Source: Actinoplanes campanulatus
Lineage (GTDB): Bacteria > Actinomycetota > Actinomycetes > Mycobacteriales > Micromonosporaceae
NCBI RefSeq assembly: GCF_014647795.1
Contig: NZ_BMPW01000007.1
Span: 248,001-312,000, forward strand
Direction: 5' to 3'
DNA: 64,000 nt
Position 1 is the first letter of the stretch. Every line of letters begins with the position of its first letter. Shown here one piece after another: positions 43,068 through 52,133 of the stretch. The position numbers were made by a program, and so were the translations under genes. The notes below the pieces were generated by a model, which saw only the letters and a list, made by a program, of their open reading frames with translations, had not been told where the DNA came from and did no database searches.

Positions 43068-46000
43068 GTGACAGTCACCATCGTCAAGCGCCCTCCGCGC
43101 CGTCCGGCGCCCCTGATGCCCTCCGGTGAGGTGCTGCTGGACCCGCCGCCCGAGGTGCCGCCCGCGGGCGGCAAGGGCTGGACGCGGATGCTGATGGTCC
43201 TGCCGATGGGCGCCGGCGCCGCGGCCATGGGCCTGATGATGGGCACGCAGCGCAGCGGTGCGATCGCCTATGTGGCCGGCGCGATGTACGGCGTGTCCAT
43301 CCTCGGCATGATCGCCATGATGGTGACCAACACCACCGGTCCCGGCAAGCGCGAGATGATCGAGGCCCGGCGGCAGTACCTGCGCCATCTGTCCCAGCTG
43401 CGGGCCCAGGTCCGCAACGCCATCCGGCAGCAGCGGGAGGCGATGTACTACCGCAATCCCGACCCGGACACGCTGTGGACGCTGACCGGCGGCGGCCGGC
43501 TCTGGGAGCGACGGCAGGGCGACGCGGACTTCACCGTGATCCGGGTGGGCCTCGGCGCTCAGGAGGTGGCGACCCGTCTGGTGCCGCCGCAGACCCGGCC
43601 GGTCGACGAGCTGGAGCCGCTGTGCGCGATGGCGCTGCGCAAGTTCGTCAGCACCTACTCGGTGGTGCCGGACCTGCCGGTGGCGGTCGCGCTGCGCGAC
43701 TTCTCACACATCTACCTGCGCGGCGGCGACGACGCGGTGCTCGACCTGACCCGTGCGCTGATCGCCCAGCTGTCCACCTTCCACGCCCCGGACGACCTGC
43801 GGATCGGCGTGTGCGTGCCGGACCACCAGCGGTCGCGGTGGGAGTGGGTGAAGTGGCTGCCGCACGCCCAGCACCCCGGCAAGACCGACGCTGTCGGCTC
43901 GGTGCGGCTGGTGGCGCCGAGCGTGCCCGCGCTCGAGGCCATCGTCGACGACGTGCTGGTCAACCGGCCCCGGTTCGACCCGAACGGGCCGCCGTTCAAC
44001 GGCCCGCACATGGTGGTGGTGATCGACGGCGGTTCGACGGCCGGCTCCGACCATCTGATGACCGAGGGCGGCGTCGCCGGCGTCACGATCCTCGACCTGT
44101 CGGTGCCGCCGCCCCGGCTGCTCGACGACAGCTCGGTGGTCCTGGAGATCGCCGCCGACGGCACGGTCACCGGCACCACCATGGACGGCAGCACCCAGGT
44201 CGGCCGCGCTGACGCGCTCGGCACGCATCAGGCCGAGGTGCTGGCCCGGGAGTTGGCCCCGCTGCGCCTGTCCGTGGCGTCGCACCGGGACCAGGCCGCG
44301 GTCCTGCATGATCTCGGCCTGGCCGAGCTGCTCGGGCAGGACGACCCCTACCAGGTGGACCTCGACGAGCTGTGGGCGAGCCGCCCCAACCGGGACCGGC
44401 TGCGCGTCCCGATCGGGGTCGGTCTCGACGGGCGGCCGATCGAGCTGGACCTGAAGGAGTCCGCGCAGGACGGCATGGGCCCGCACGGCCTGCTCGTCGG
44501 CGCCACCGGCTCCGGCAAGTCCGAGCTGCTGCGCACCCTGGTGCTCGCACTGGCGCTCACGCACAGCCCGGAGATCCTCAACTTCGTGCTGGTCGACTTC
44601 AAGGGCGGCGCCACCTTCGCCTCCCTGGACCGGTTGCCGCACACCAGTGCGATGATCACCAACCTGGAGGACGAGCTCACGCTCGTCGACCGGATGCTCG
44701 GCGCCATCCAGGGCGAGCTGACCCGGCGGCAGGAGCTGCTGCGCAAGGCCGGCAACTACGCGTCCCAGCGCGACTACGAGCGGGCCCGCTCGGCCGGCGT
44801 GCCGCTGGCCCCGCTGCCCAGCCTGCTGTTCATCGTCGACGAGTTCTCCGAACTGCTCACCCACCGGCCCGACTTCATCGACATGTTCGTCCAGATCGGG
44901 CGGGTCGGCCGGTCACTCGGCATCCACCTGCTGCTGGCCTCGCAGAAACTCGAGGAGGGGCGGCTGCGCGGGCTCGAGTCGCACCTGTCGTACCGGATCG
45001 GGTTGCGCACCTTCTCGTCGATGGAGAGCCGGGCCGTGCTCGGCGCGCCGGACGCCTACGAACTGCCCCGTTCCCCCGGCCACGGCTACCTGCGTACCGG
45101 AACCGAGGGCCTGGTGCGGCTGAAGGCGGCGTACGTCTCCGGAGCGGTCCGGCAGGAGAACGCCGCCGCGGCGGCCGGGGTCAAGCTGGGCGACCCGATC
45201 CGCGACTTCTCCACCTTCTACGCCGCTCCGCTGCGCGACGAGCAGCCGGAGGTCGACACCCAGGCCGCCGCCGACGCCGCCGAGGAGCGCGTCGTCGGCG
45301 ACACCCTGCTGGAGGTCCTGGTCCGGCAGATGGAGGGCAGGGGCACCCCGGCGCACGAGGTGTGGCTGCCACCGCTGGAGACCGCACCCACCCTGGGCCA
45401 GCTGCTCCCGCCGCTCGTCACCGACCCCGTGCGCGGGCTGGTGGCCGACGCGGCCGACCGGTTCGGCACGCTGCACGCACTGGTCGGCATCGTCGACAAG
45501 CCGTTCGAACAGCGCCGTGACCCGATGTGGCTGGACCTCGCCGGAGCGGCCGGCAACCTCGTGGTGGTGGGCGCGGCCCAGTCCGGCAAGTCCAACCTGC
45601 TGCGCACCCTGGTGGTCAGCCTGGCGCTCACGCACACCCCCCGCGAGGTGCAGTTCTACGGGCTCGACTTCGGCGGCGGCCCGCTCAGCGGGCTCGCCGA
45701 CCTGCCGCACGTCGGCGGGGTGGCGACCCGGCGCGACGTGGACCGGGTCCGCCGCACCATCGCCGAGGTGCACGGTCTGATGCGGGCCCGCGAGGAACTG
45801 TTCGCCGCGCACAACGTGGAGGGCGTGGCCGCCTACCGCCGGGCCAGGACGCAGGGCCGGTTCGCCGAGGACGCGTTCGGCGACGTGTTCCTGGTGGTGG
45901 ACGGCTGGGCGACGATGCGCGCCGAGTTCGAGGACCTGGAGCCGACGGTCAACGAACTCGCCAACAGGGGCCTCGGGTTCGGCATCCACGTGATCGCCGC

Positions 46001-47030
46001 CGCGAACCGGTGGATGGACATCCGGCCGCAGATCCGCGACGTCTTCGGCACCCGCGTCGAGCTACGCCTCGGCGAGCCCGCGGACTCGGTGATCAACCGG
46101 CGGGAGGCGGTCAACGTGCCGGAGCAGGCGCCCGGCCGCGGCCTCACCCCGGACGGCTACCACTTCCTCGCCGCGCTGCCGCGGGTGGACCGGGAGCAGC
46201 GCGTCGAGGACCTGTCCGACGCCGTCAGCGAGTACGTGAAGACGGCCACCGAGCACTGGTCCGGCCCGCCCGCCCCACCGGTGCGCCTGCTGCCGCCCCA
46301 GCTGCCGTTCGAGGCGCTGCCGCCGGCCGAGGGCGCCCTGGTGCCGATCGGCATCGCCGAGTCCGACCTACAACCGGTCCACCTGGACTTCGACGCCGAA
46401 CCGCACGCGCTGCTCTTCGGCGACGTGGAGAGCGGCAAGAGCTCCTTCCTGCGAAGTCTGGCCCGGTCCATCGCGGCCGCCAACGACCCGTCGCAGGCCC
46501 GGCTGCTGCTGGTCGACCTGCGCCGTAGCCTGCTCGGCTGTGTGGACGCCGGGCACACCATCGGCTACGGCACCTCGCACCAGGTCACCGCCGACCTGAT
46601 CAACCAGGTGGCGGTGGCGATGCGCGAGCGGCTGCCCGGACCGGACGTCACCCCGGAGATGCTCAACGACCGCAGCTGGTGGAAGGGTCCACAGCTGTAC
46701 GTGCTGGTCGACGACTACGACCTGGTCGCCGGGGCGGCCACCAACCCGCTGCTGCCGCTGCTGGAGTTCCTGCCGCAGGCCCGCGACATCGGGCTGCACC
46801 TGATCCTCACGCGCCGCATCGGCGGCGCCGCCCGGGCCATGTTCGACCCGGTGATCGGCCGGCTCCGCGAGCTCGCCACGCCGGGCCTCATGATGTCCGG
46901 GCCGCGCGAGGAGGGTCCGCTGTTCGGCACGATCAAGCCGCAGATCCTGCCGCCCGGCCGAGCCTGGATGGTCACCCGTAAACAGGGGTCCCGGCTGGTT
47001 CAGCTGGCCTGGACGCCGCCCGCCCGCTGA
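43068..47030 (+). CDS. eccC: ESX ATPase EccC (fused, three FtsK/SpoIIIE domains)
   Basis: 1320 residues, the T7SS motor. Two N-terminal membrane helices (about 45-95) precede three ATPase domains with Walker A motifs GATGSGKS (from G478), GAAQSGKS (from G835) and GDVESGKS (from G1118). Domain 1 has acidic Walker B sequence (LLFIVDEFSELL), domain 2 has VFLVVDGWATM, and domain 3 has LYVLVDDYDLV. It is the single-chain form rather than split EccCa/EccCb. EccC binds WXG100 C-terminal signals and drives secretion. It is alone on the plus strand, between two minus-strand ESX operons. Confidence 0.96.
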   Translation: MTVTIVKRPPRRPAPLMPSGEVLLDPPPEVPPAGGKGWTRMLMVLPMGAGAAAMGLMMGTQRSGAIAYVAGAMYGVSILGMIAMMVTNTTGPGKREMIEARRQYLRHLSQLRAQVRNAIRQQREAMYYRNPDPDTLWTLTGGGRLWERRQGDADFTVIRVGLGAQEVATRLVPPQTRPVDELEPLCAMALRKFVSTYSVVPDLPVAVALRDFSHIYLRGGDDAVLDLTRALIAQLSTFHAPDDLRIGVCVPDHQRSRWEWVKWLPHAQHPGKTDAVGSVRLVAPSVPALEAIVDDVLVNRPRFDPNGPPFNGPHMVVVIDGGSTAGSDHLMTEGGVAGVTILDLSVPPPRLLDDSSVVLEIAADGTVTGTTMDGSTQVGRADALGTHQAEVLARELAPLRLSVASHRDQAAVLHDLGLAELLGQDDPYQVDLDELWASRPNRDRLRVPIGVGLDGRPIELDLKESAQDGMGPHGLLVGATGSGKSELLRTLVLALALTHSPEILNFVLVDFKGGATFASLDRLPHTSAMITNLEDELTLVDRMLGAIQGELTRRQELLRKAGNYASQRDYERARSAGVPLAPLPSLLFIVDEFSELLTHRPDFIDMFVQIGRVGRSLGIHLLLASQKLEEGRLRGLESHLSYRIGLRTFSSMESRAVLGAPDAYELPRSPGHGYLRTGTEGLVRLKAAYVSGAVRQENAAAAAGVKLGDPIRDFSTFYAAPLRDEQPEVDTQAAADAAEERVVGDTLLEVLVRQMEGRGTPAHEVWLPPLETAPTLGQLLPPLVTDPVRGLVADAADRFGTLHALVGIVDKPFEQRRDPMWLDLAGAAGNLVVVGAAQSGKSNLLRTLVVSLALTHTPREVQFYGLDFGGGPLSGLADLPHVGGVATRRDVDRVRRTIAEVHGLMRAREELFAAHNVEGVAAYRRARTQGRFAEDAFGDVFLVVDGWATMRAEFEDLEPTVNELANRGLGFGIHVIAAANRWMDIRPQIRDVFGTRVELRLGEPADSVINRREAVNVPEQAPGRGLTPDGYHFLAALPRVDREQRVEDLSDAVSEYVKTATEHWSGPPAPPVRLLPPQLPFEALPPAEGALVPIGIAESDLQPVHLDFDAEPHALLFGDVESGKSSFLRSLARSIAAANDPSQARLLLVDLRRSLLGCVDAGHTIGYGTSHQVTADLINQVAVAMRERLPGPDVTPEMLNDRSWWKGPQLYVLVDDYDLVAGAATNPLLPLLEFLPQARDIGLHLILTRRIGGAARAMFDPVIGRLRELATPGLMMSGPREEGPLFGTIKPQILPPGRAWMVTRKQGSRLVQLAWTPPAR

Positions 47031-47045
47031 CGTGCGGGCGGACGG

Positions 47046-47072
47046 CCCGCGGCGCCGAATCAGCGCCGCGGG
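47046..47072. terminator. Bidirectional hairpin between eccC and the EccE-associated gene
   Basis: CCCGCGGCGC and GCGCCGCGGG form a perfect 10-bp stem with a 7-base loop. It lies in the 29-bp gap between converging genes and runs into the last codons of the minus-strand one. Confidence 0.6.
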
Positions 47073-48118
47073 GCGCCGACCTCCCGGTGCTCGGCCTCGG
47101 TCTGCGCGAGGAACAGGTAGCGGTCCGTCCCCTCGTCGATCAGGGCCATCATGTCGTCCGCCATGAATTGCAGGAACTGGCTGCTGTGCGGGCGCAGCCG
47201 CAGCGCCGAGGAGACCAGCGCCGCCTCGTCGCCGCCGAGGCGCTGCAGCAGGACGACCTGGGCGTCCTGCAAGGCCGGCACACCGGACCGGTCCAGTTGG
47301 CGCAGGACGGTGAGCTGGCTGCGCCACGGGCCGAGCGGTGTGGTCGCCGCCGGCCCGGTCATCCCGAGGTCGTAGACGGTGAGCATCGGCGTCTGCGCGG
47401 TGCCCGGCCCGGCCGGTCCCGGCGGGCCGTTGAGCACGCGCAGCCGGTTGTGCCGGCCGGTCGCCCGCTCACCGAACCCGGCCCACGCGTGCGGCTCGTC
47501 GGTCACCACGGTCACCCGGGCGCCCATCGAGAACGCCCGGAAGACCACCAGCTGGGCGGCCCAGACGCCGCCGACCAGCGTCACGCGTACCGGCTCGGGG
47601 GTGAACAGGCGCAACGGGACCGCGGCGTGCTGCCGGTCGCGGCCAATGATCAGGCCGGCGCCGGTCGAGGGCGCCACGGTGATCTTCTTGAGCGTGGCCC
47701 GGGAGATGGTGTGCCGGCCGGCGTGCAGCCGGTGCATCCGCCCGGAGGGACGGACCCGGGCATCGGCCGCCGCCTCGGCGCCGCCCTCCGGCGGCGGCCC
47801 GCCGCTGTCCGGCCGGTCGGTGACCGATGGCACGCCGACGGCGGCCAGCGCGCTCGGCGCGGCCAGCGGTGCGCTGGTCACCGCGGGCGCCGCCAGCCGC
47901 CGCGCCACCGGGTCGGCCGTCTCTGTCTCCTGCGGCGCCGGCGCGACCGGCTCGGCGACCACCGGCGCGACCGGGACCTCCGGGCGCGGCACGGCCACCG
48001 GCGGCGGCGCGAAGATCGACGGCGGCGGTGGAAGGGCCTGGAACGGCTGGGTCGTCTCCTCCTCGGACCGCTGCGCCGGTCGTGGCCGCCAGGCCCCGTC
48101 CCGATCCGGATAGGTCAT
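47060..48118 (-). CDS. T7SS protein encoded after EccE (unknown function)
   Basis: 352 residues from ATG 48118, overlapping the eccE stop as ATGA. Residues 1-125 are Pro/Ala-rich and disordered. Residues 130-345 form an ordered alpha/beta domain (LHAGRHTISRATLKK, GLIIGRDRQHAAVPLRLF, VTLVGGVWAAQLVVFRAF). I recall this pattern in genes next to eccE in many actinobacterial ESX loci; its role is unknown. There is no membrane helix, so it probably works on the cytoplasmic face. Confidence 0.78.
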   Translation of the reverse strand: MTYPDRDGAWRPRPAQRSEEETTQPFQALPPPPSIFAPPPVAVPRPEVPVAPVVAEPVAPAPQETETADPVARRLAAPAVTSAPLAAPSALAAVGVPSVTDRPDSGGPPPEGGAEAAADARVRPSGRMHRLHAGRHTISRATLKKITVAPSTGAGLIIGRDRQHAAVPLRLFTPEPVRVTLVGGVWAAQLVVFRAFSMGARVTVVTDEPHAWAGFGERATGRHNRLRVLNGPPGPAGPGTAQTPMLTVYDLGMTGPAATTPLGPWRSQLTVLRQLDRSGVPALQDAQVVLLQRLGGDEAALVSSALRLRPHSSQFLQFMADDMMALIDEGTDRYLFLAQTEAEHREVGAPRR

Positions 48119-49374
48119 CCCGCACCACCACCCGTCGGCGCTGTGGCGTAGGCGGCCGGTCCCTGCTCGCCGTCGAGCGGTTCCACCTCCCCGCCGAATC
48201 GTCTGACACCTTCGACGAGGTGCCTTTCCAGAGCTTGTGGGTCGTCCTCGTGCCGGGCGGCCAGCCGGATCAGGCAGCGGACCGTGACATCGGTGCCGTC
48301 CGACGGGTCCAGCACGAGCGACACGCTGGTCTGCGCGGCCGGCACCGTGGAGACCCAGGTGAGCAGATCGGTGATCGCGGCGGTGGTGCCCGGCCAGGTC
48401 TTGAGCCAGAACGTGCGGTGGCTCAGCCGCGCCGAGTGCCATCGCGCCCACTCCTCGCGCACCTGGACGGCCTCGGCGGTGGCCGGGTCGACGTCACAGG
48501 AGCGGAGCAGCGCGGCGGTCACCTCCGCGGCGTCGAGCACCCGGCAGCCGATGCCGAAGCGGCGCAGGCTGGTGGCGACCTTGCGGCCCAGGCTGGCGAC
48601 CAGCGCCGCCGCGGCCTCCGGGTCGGCGGTGTGGTCCAGCAGGGCCCCGGCGAGCGTACGCGCGTCGATCCGGACCACCACCGCGGACTCGTGGTGGGCG
48701 GGCACCGGCACCGGGCTGAGCGAGCCGGTGAGCTGACGGTACGACGAGCCGGCCGGCGACGAGGGATGCACGTCCAGTCCGGCGGCCGGAACGGTGTGGG
48801 TGACCATCTGCACCACCAGCCCGGGCTGACCGGTGGCGGCCAGCACGTCGGTCAGGGTGTCCAGCGGCACCGGGCCGGCCTCCTGATGCACGGGCGCCGT
48901 GGGGTTCAGCGCGACGACGCTGTACCAGCCGGCGTCGTCACGGGCGACACCCACCCGGGCTCCGTCGGGTGCGGACACGTCGCGGACCACCAGTCCCGCG
49001 GCGACCGCGTGCAGCGCCCGCAGCGGCCCGCCCACGCCGCCGGTGGTGCCGCGCCGGCGGCGGTGCCGCCACGCGATCGTGCGGTTCTCGAGCCACCACC
49101 GGCCGTGCCGGCGGGCGAAGACCACTCCCAGCAGCGCGGCGGCGCCGGCGCCGGCGGCCAGGCCCGCGGTGAGGCCCTGAGACGCGGCCGCGCCCGCGCC
49201 GAGCAGCGCGGCCTCGGCGACGATGATCTGGCCGACGTTGACGGGGCCCAGGTATCCGCTGCGGCGTACCGGACGCACCTCGGCGGCATCCGACGGTGAC
49301 GGGCCGGCCGGCGTGGCGTTGATCATGGTTTGTCCCGGATGGCCGTTGCCCTCGATCACCGCGCTCCTTTCCAC
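48115..49374 (-). CDS. eccE: ESX membrane protein EccE
   Basis: 419 residues. Two adjacent N-terminal hydrophobic segments (IIVAEAALLGAGAAASQGL and LAAGAGAAALLGVVFA) are followed by a basic stretch and a soluble domain, as in EccE. EccE is a peripheral member of the ESX membrane core. Start at 49374; an internal ATG at 49326 is an alternative. It follows the GH26 gene by 40 bp on the same strand and is coupled to the next gene by ATGA. Confidence 0.85.
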   Translation of the reverse strand: MERSAVIEGNGHPGQTMINATPAGPSPSDAAEVRPVRRSGYLGPVNVGQIIVAEAALLGAGAAASQGLTAGLAAGAGAAALLGVVFARRHGRWWLENRTIAWRHRRRRGTTGGVGGPLRALHAVAAGLVVRDVSAPDGARVGVARDDAGWYSVVALNPTAPVHQEAGPVPLDTLTDVLAATGQPGLVVQMVTHTVPAAGLDVHPSSPAGSSYRQLTGSLSPVPVPAHHESAVVVRIDARTLAGALLDHTADPEAAAALVASLGRKVATSLRRFGIGCRVLDAAEVTAALLRSCDVDPATAEAVQVREEWARWHSARLSHRTFWLKTWPGTTAAITDLLTWVSTVPAAQTSVSLVLDPSDGTDVTVRCLIRLAARHEDDPQALERHLVEGVRRFGGEVEPLDGEQGPAAYATAPTGGGAG

Positions 49375-49414
49375 CGGACCGCCGGCAACCCACGGTGCAC
49401 AGCGGCGAGAACGA

Positions 49415-50428
49415 TCACTTTACGGCGAAGGAGAAGTCGTCGCGGTCCGGGTGGGTACGGAACACGCGGAGCGCCTTCGGATCGTTGTCGAGGACCCAGT
49501 CGCCGGAGCCGCGCGCGTTGAAGTAGACGAACCCGATGATCTCCTTGCTCTTCGCGACCTCGGTGAGCAGCTCCTTCACCGCGGTGGCGCGCATCGAGCC
49601 GGGCTCGGACCCGGTCTCCACGATCAGCACCGGCTTGGCGGTGAACCGTTTGATCTCGTTGAGCGTGGGCCGGAACAGCTCGGTGAAGTGCTTGACGCCG
49701 GACTGGGTGAAGTAGCCGTCCACGCCGACCCAGTCCACGTACCGGTCCCCCGGCCAGTACGGCTTGAGCGCGACCCCGGGCAGGTAGTTGACGACGTTCG
49801 GCGTCCAGGTCCAGATCACGTTGGTGGCCCCGGCCCGCTCGAAGATCTGGTGGATGTGCCGCCAGGCGTTGACGAAGTCGCGGGGCTGGTTCTTGCGGGT
49901 GCCCCACGGATACCAGTGGCCGTTCATCTCGTGGGCTACGGTGAGCGCGATCGGCACGTTCAGCGTGCGCACCGCGGTGGCGAACTCGGTCAGGTACTCG
50001 TCGAAGCGACCGGCCGCGATGTCGCCGAGCCCCTGTTTGAACGGTTCCCAACGGACGATGGGCAGCGCGCCGTACTGGTAGATGTCACGCACCTCGGAGG
50101 CCGCGAAGTCGTCGTCGAAGCTCTCGTAGATCGTGATCATGTTGGGCTTCTTGCCGACCCGCTTGGCGAAGGCGTCCACCCGGCTCATGTCCTGCGGCGC
50201 ACCCGAGATGGCGGTGCCGAAGTAGTCGCGGCTCGGATTGACCAGGTGACCGACGTCGTAGACGGTGGGCGCCGCAGAGGCGCTCGCGCCGGCGCTCGGC
50301 GGGACCGTGGTGCCTTCCGCGACGGTCTGCGCGGCCCGGTCCGCCTCCGGCGACGGAGCCAGCGCCGCGTAGCCGAACACGCCCGCGACGAAGACCGACA
50401 TCGCGATGAGCAGGTGCGGTGTCCTCAT
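49415..50428 (-). CDS. GH26-type beta-mannanase/glucanase, exported
   Basis: 337 residues from ATG 50428 (ATGA overlap with the GT2 gene). An uncleaved signal or anchor helix (HLLIAMSVFVAGVFGYAAL) leads to a TIM-barrel with GH26 hallmarks: acid/base in AHEMNGHWYPWG and nucleophile in VETGSEPG. GH26 enzymes cut beta-mannan or related beta-glycans. Tight coupling to a cellulose-synthase-like GT2 suggests trimming or release of the polymer the GT2 makes. Confidence 0.85.
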   Translation of the reverse strand: MRTPHLLIAMSVFVAGVFGYAALAPSPEADRAAQTVAEGTTVPPSAGASASAAPTVYDVGHLVNPSRDYFGTAISGAPQDMSRVDAFAKRVGKKPNMITIYESFDDDFAASEVRDIYQYGALPIVRWEPFKQGLGDIAAGRFDEYLTEFATAVRTLNVPIALTVAHEMNGHWYPWGTRKNQPRDFVNAWRHIHQIFERAGATNVIWTWTPNVVNYLPGVALKPYWPGDRYVDWVGVDGYFTQSGVKHFTELFRPTLNEIKRFTAKPVLIVETGSEPGSMRATAVKELLTEVAKSKEIIGFVYFNARGSGDWVLDNDPKALRVFRTHPDRDDFSFAVK

Positions 50429-52119
50429 GATTCCTGCCTCCGGGGGACGTCGCGTACCGGGTCGACCAGCAGCGCCTGCAGCACCGTGGCGAGGTAGACC
50501 GTCCCGGCCAGGAACGCGGGAGTGAACGTGGCCAGATCCATGGTGGTCATCCGGGCCGCCGCGGTCAGGGTCCAGACCAGCGCGGTGCCGAGACTCCACA
50601 GCGTGATGCCGGTGCGCAGCCGGCGGGTGCGCGACTTCTTCGCCGTGCTGCCGGTCGGCTGCCAGCCCATCGGCTGCCCCCGCAGCAGGTCCCAGATGGC
50701 GAAGGCGTGCGCCCAGCCGTAGACCAGCTTCACCGTCCACGTCTCGAACCGGTAGGACGTGCGGTGCCAGAGCGGGAAGACCACGAAGTTGTAGAGGACG
50801 CTCGGCACGATCAGCAGGTAGTGGTGCAGCTTCACGAACTGTGGGAAGAAGAAGAGCATCACGATCGGCACCATCGGGCCGACGAACGTGAACAGAGCCG
50901 TGTGCGCGTAGTAACAGAATCCGGAGAAGTACGACAGGCGCTGGCGCAGCCGCATCCGCAGGTTCCAGAACTTCGTCGAGCCGAGCAAGCTCATCGAGCC
51001 GGCGCACCAGCGGTACTGCTGGGTGTAGAAGGAGTTCAGGTCGGCCGGGCACAGGCCGGCCGCCAGCGGCACCGGGACGTACCGCAGCAGCCACCCCTTG
51101 CGGCGCATGTCGAAGCCGGTGTGCACGTCCTCCGAGTGCTCGATCAGCGTGGACCCGCCGATGTCGTCGAGCGCGGCGCGGCGGTAGATCGCGCAGCTGC
51201 CGACACAGATGGCGGCCTCGTGGTGTTGCCGGGAGACCTGCACCGAGCGGTAGAACAGCTCCTGCACGGCTGCCGCGCCGCGCTCCAGCCAGCCCTGGCC
51301 GCCGTCCACCCGGAAGTACTGCGGCGACTGGAGGATACCCAGGTCGGGATAGGCGTCCAGGTACGGCAGCATCTGGTCGAGCATGTCCGCACGGGGCGTG
51401 AAGTCGGCGTCGAGCACCAGGACCATGTCACCCAGCGTGCGGTGGTACGCGTACCGCATGTTCCCGGCCTTCTTGAACCACCCGCGGTTGGGCCGCCGCT
51501 GGTAGACGAAGCCGAAGTCGAGCGCCATCTCCTGCCGTTCGGAGGAGGCAGAGTCGTCGAGCACGTACACACAGACCCGGCCGGGGTAGTGGTCGGCCAT
51601 CCTGTCCACGTGCTGCCAGGTGTTGCGCAGCACGTCGAGGGCTTCGCCGCAGACCGGCAGGAAGACGTCGACCGACGGGTACTGCTCCGGTTTCCAGCTC
51701 GCCACCAGCTCGCGGTGCCGGCGCAGGTCGAACCCGGGCGTACCGACGTTCACCGCCAGCGAGATGAGGTAGTAGAGGACGGTGAACCCGAGCGCCGGCA
51801 CCAGCAGGTACAGCCACGGTGACATCCGCAGGAACAACACCTGGCTGACCAGCAGCGACCCGAAGCTGATCAGCGAGAAGCCGGTGAGCACCCACAGCCG
51901 ACGCTTGCCGTATAGGCCGGTCTCCTCCTCGGACGGCGGTGACAGCAGCGGGGCGGCCGCCCGGTCGCGCGACGCCACGCCCACCGCCCGCACCAGCGGC
52001 CGGCGCTGCTGCGGGATGAGGTCGGACAGCGTCCGCGGCCGGCCGCGATCCCCGATCACCGGGAGAAGGGCCGTCGGTATCTCGATGATCACCGTGTCGT
52101 CGGGTTGGGTCGCCGTCAT
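50425..52119 (-). CDS. Cellulose-synthase-like GT2 glycosyltransferase
   Basis: 564 residues. Two N-terminal membrane helices, a processive GT2 domain with LDDSASSE, LDADFTPR, EDVHTG and the QxxRW motif (QQYRW), then several C-terminal helices. All catalytic motifs are present, so it should polymerise a beta-glycan from NDP-sugar and extrude it. The polymer cannot be read from sequence; the downstream GH26 suggests a mannan- or glucan-type beta-linked chain. Confidence 0.92.
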   Translation of the reverse strand: MTATQPDDTVIIEIPTALLPVIGDRGRPRTLSDLIPQQRRPLVRAVGVASRDRAAAPLLSPPSEEETGLYGKRRLWVLTGFSLISFGSLLVSQVLFLRMSPWLYLLVPALGFTVLYYLISLAVNVGTPGFDLRRHRELVASWKPEQYPSVDVFLPVCGEALDVLRNTWQHVDRMADHYPGRVCVYVLDDSASSERQEMALDFGFVYQRRPNRGWFKKAGNMRYAYHRTLGDMVLVLDADFTPRADMLDQMLPYLDAYPDLGILQSPQYFRVDGGQGWLERGAAAVQELFYRSVQVSRQHHEAAICVGSCAIYRRAALDDIGGSTLIEHSEDVHTGFDMRRKGWLLRYVPVPLAAGLCPADLNSFYTQQYRWCAGSMSLLGSTKFWNLRMRLRQRLSYFSGFCYYAHTALFTFVGPMVPIVMLFFFPQFVKLHHYLLIVPSVLYNFVVFPLWHRTSYRFETWTVKLVYGWAHAFAIWDLLRGQPMGWQPTGSTAKKSRTRRLRTGITLWSLGTALVWTLTAAARMTTMDLATFTPAFLAGTVYLATVLQALLVDPVRDVPRRQES

Positions 52120-52133
52120 CCGTCCTCGCCTCG

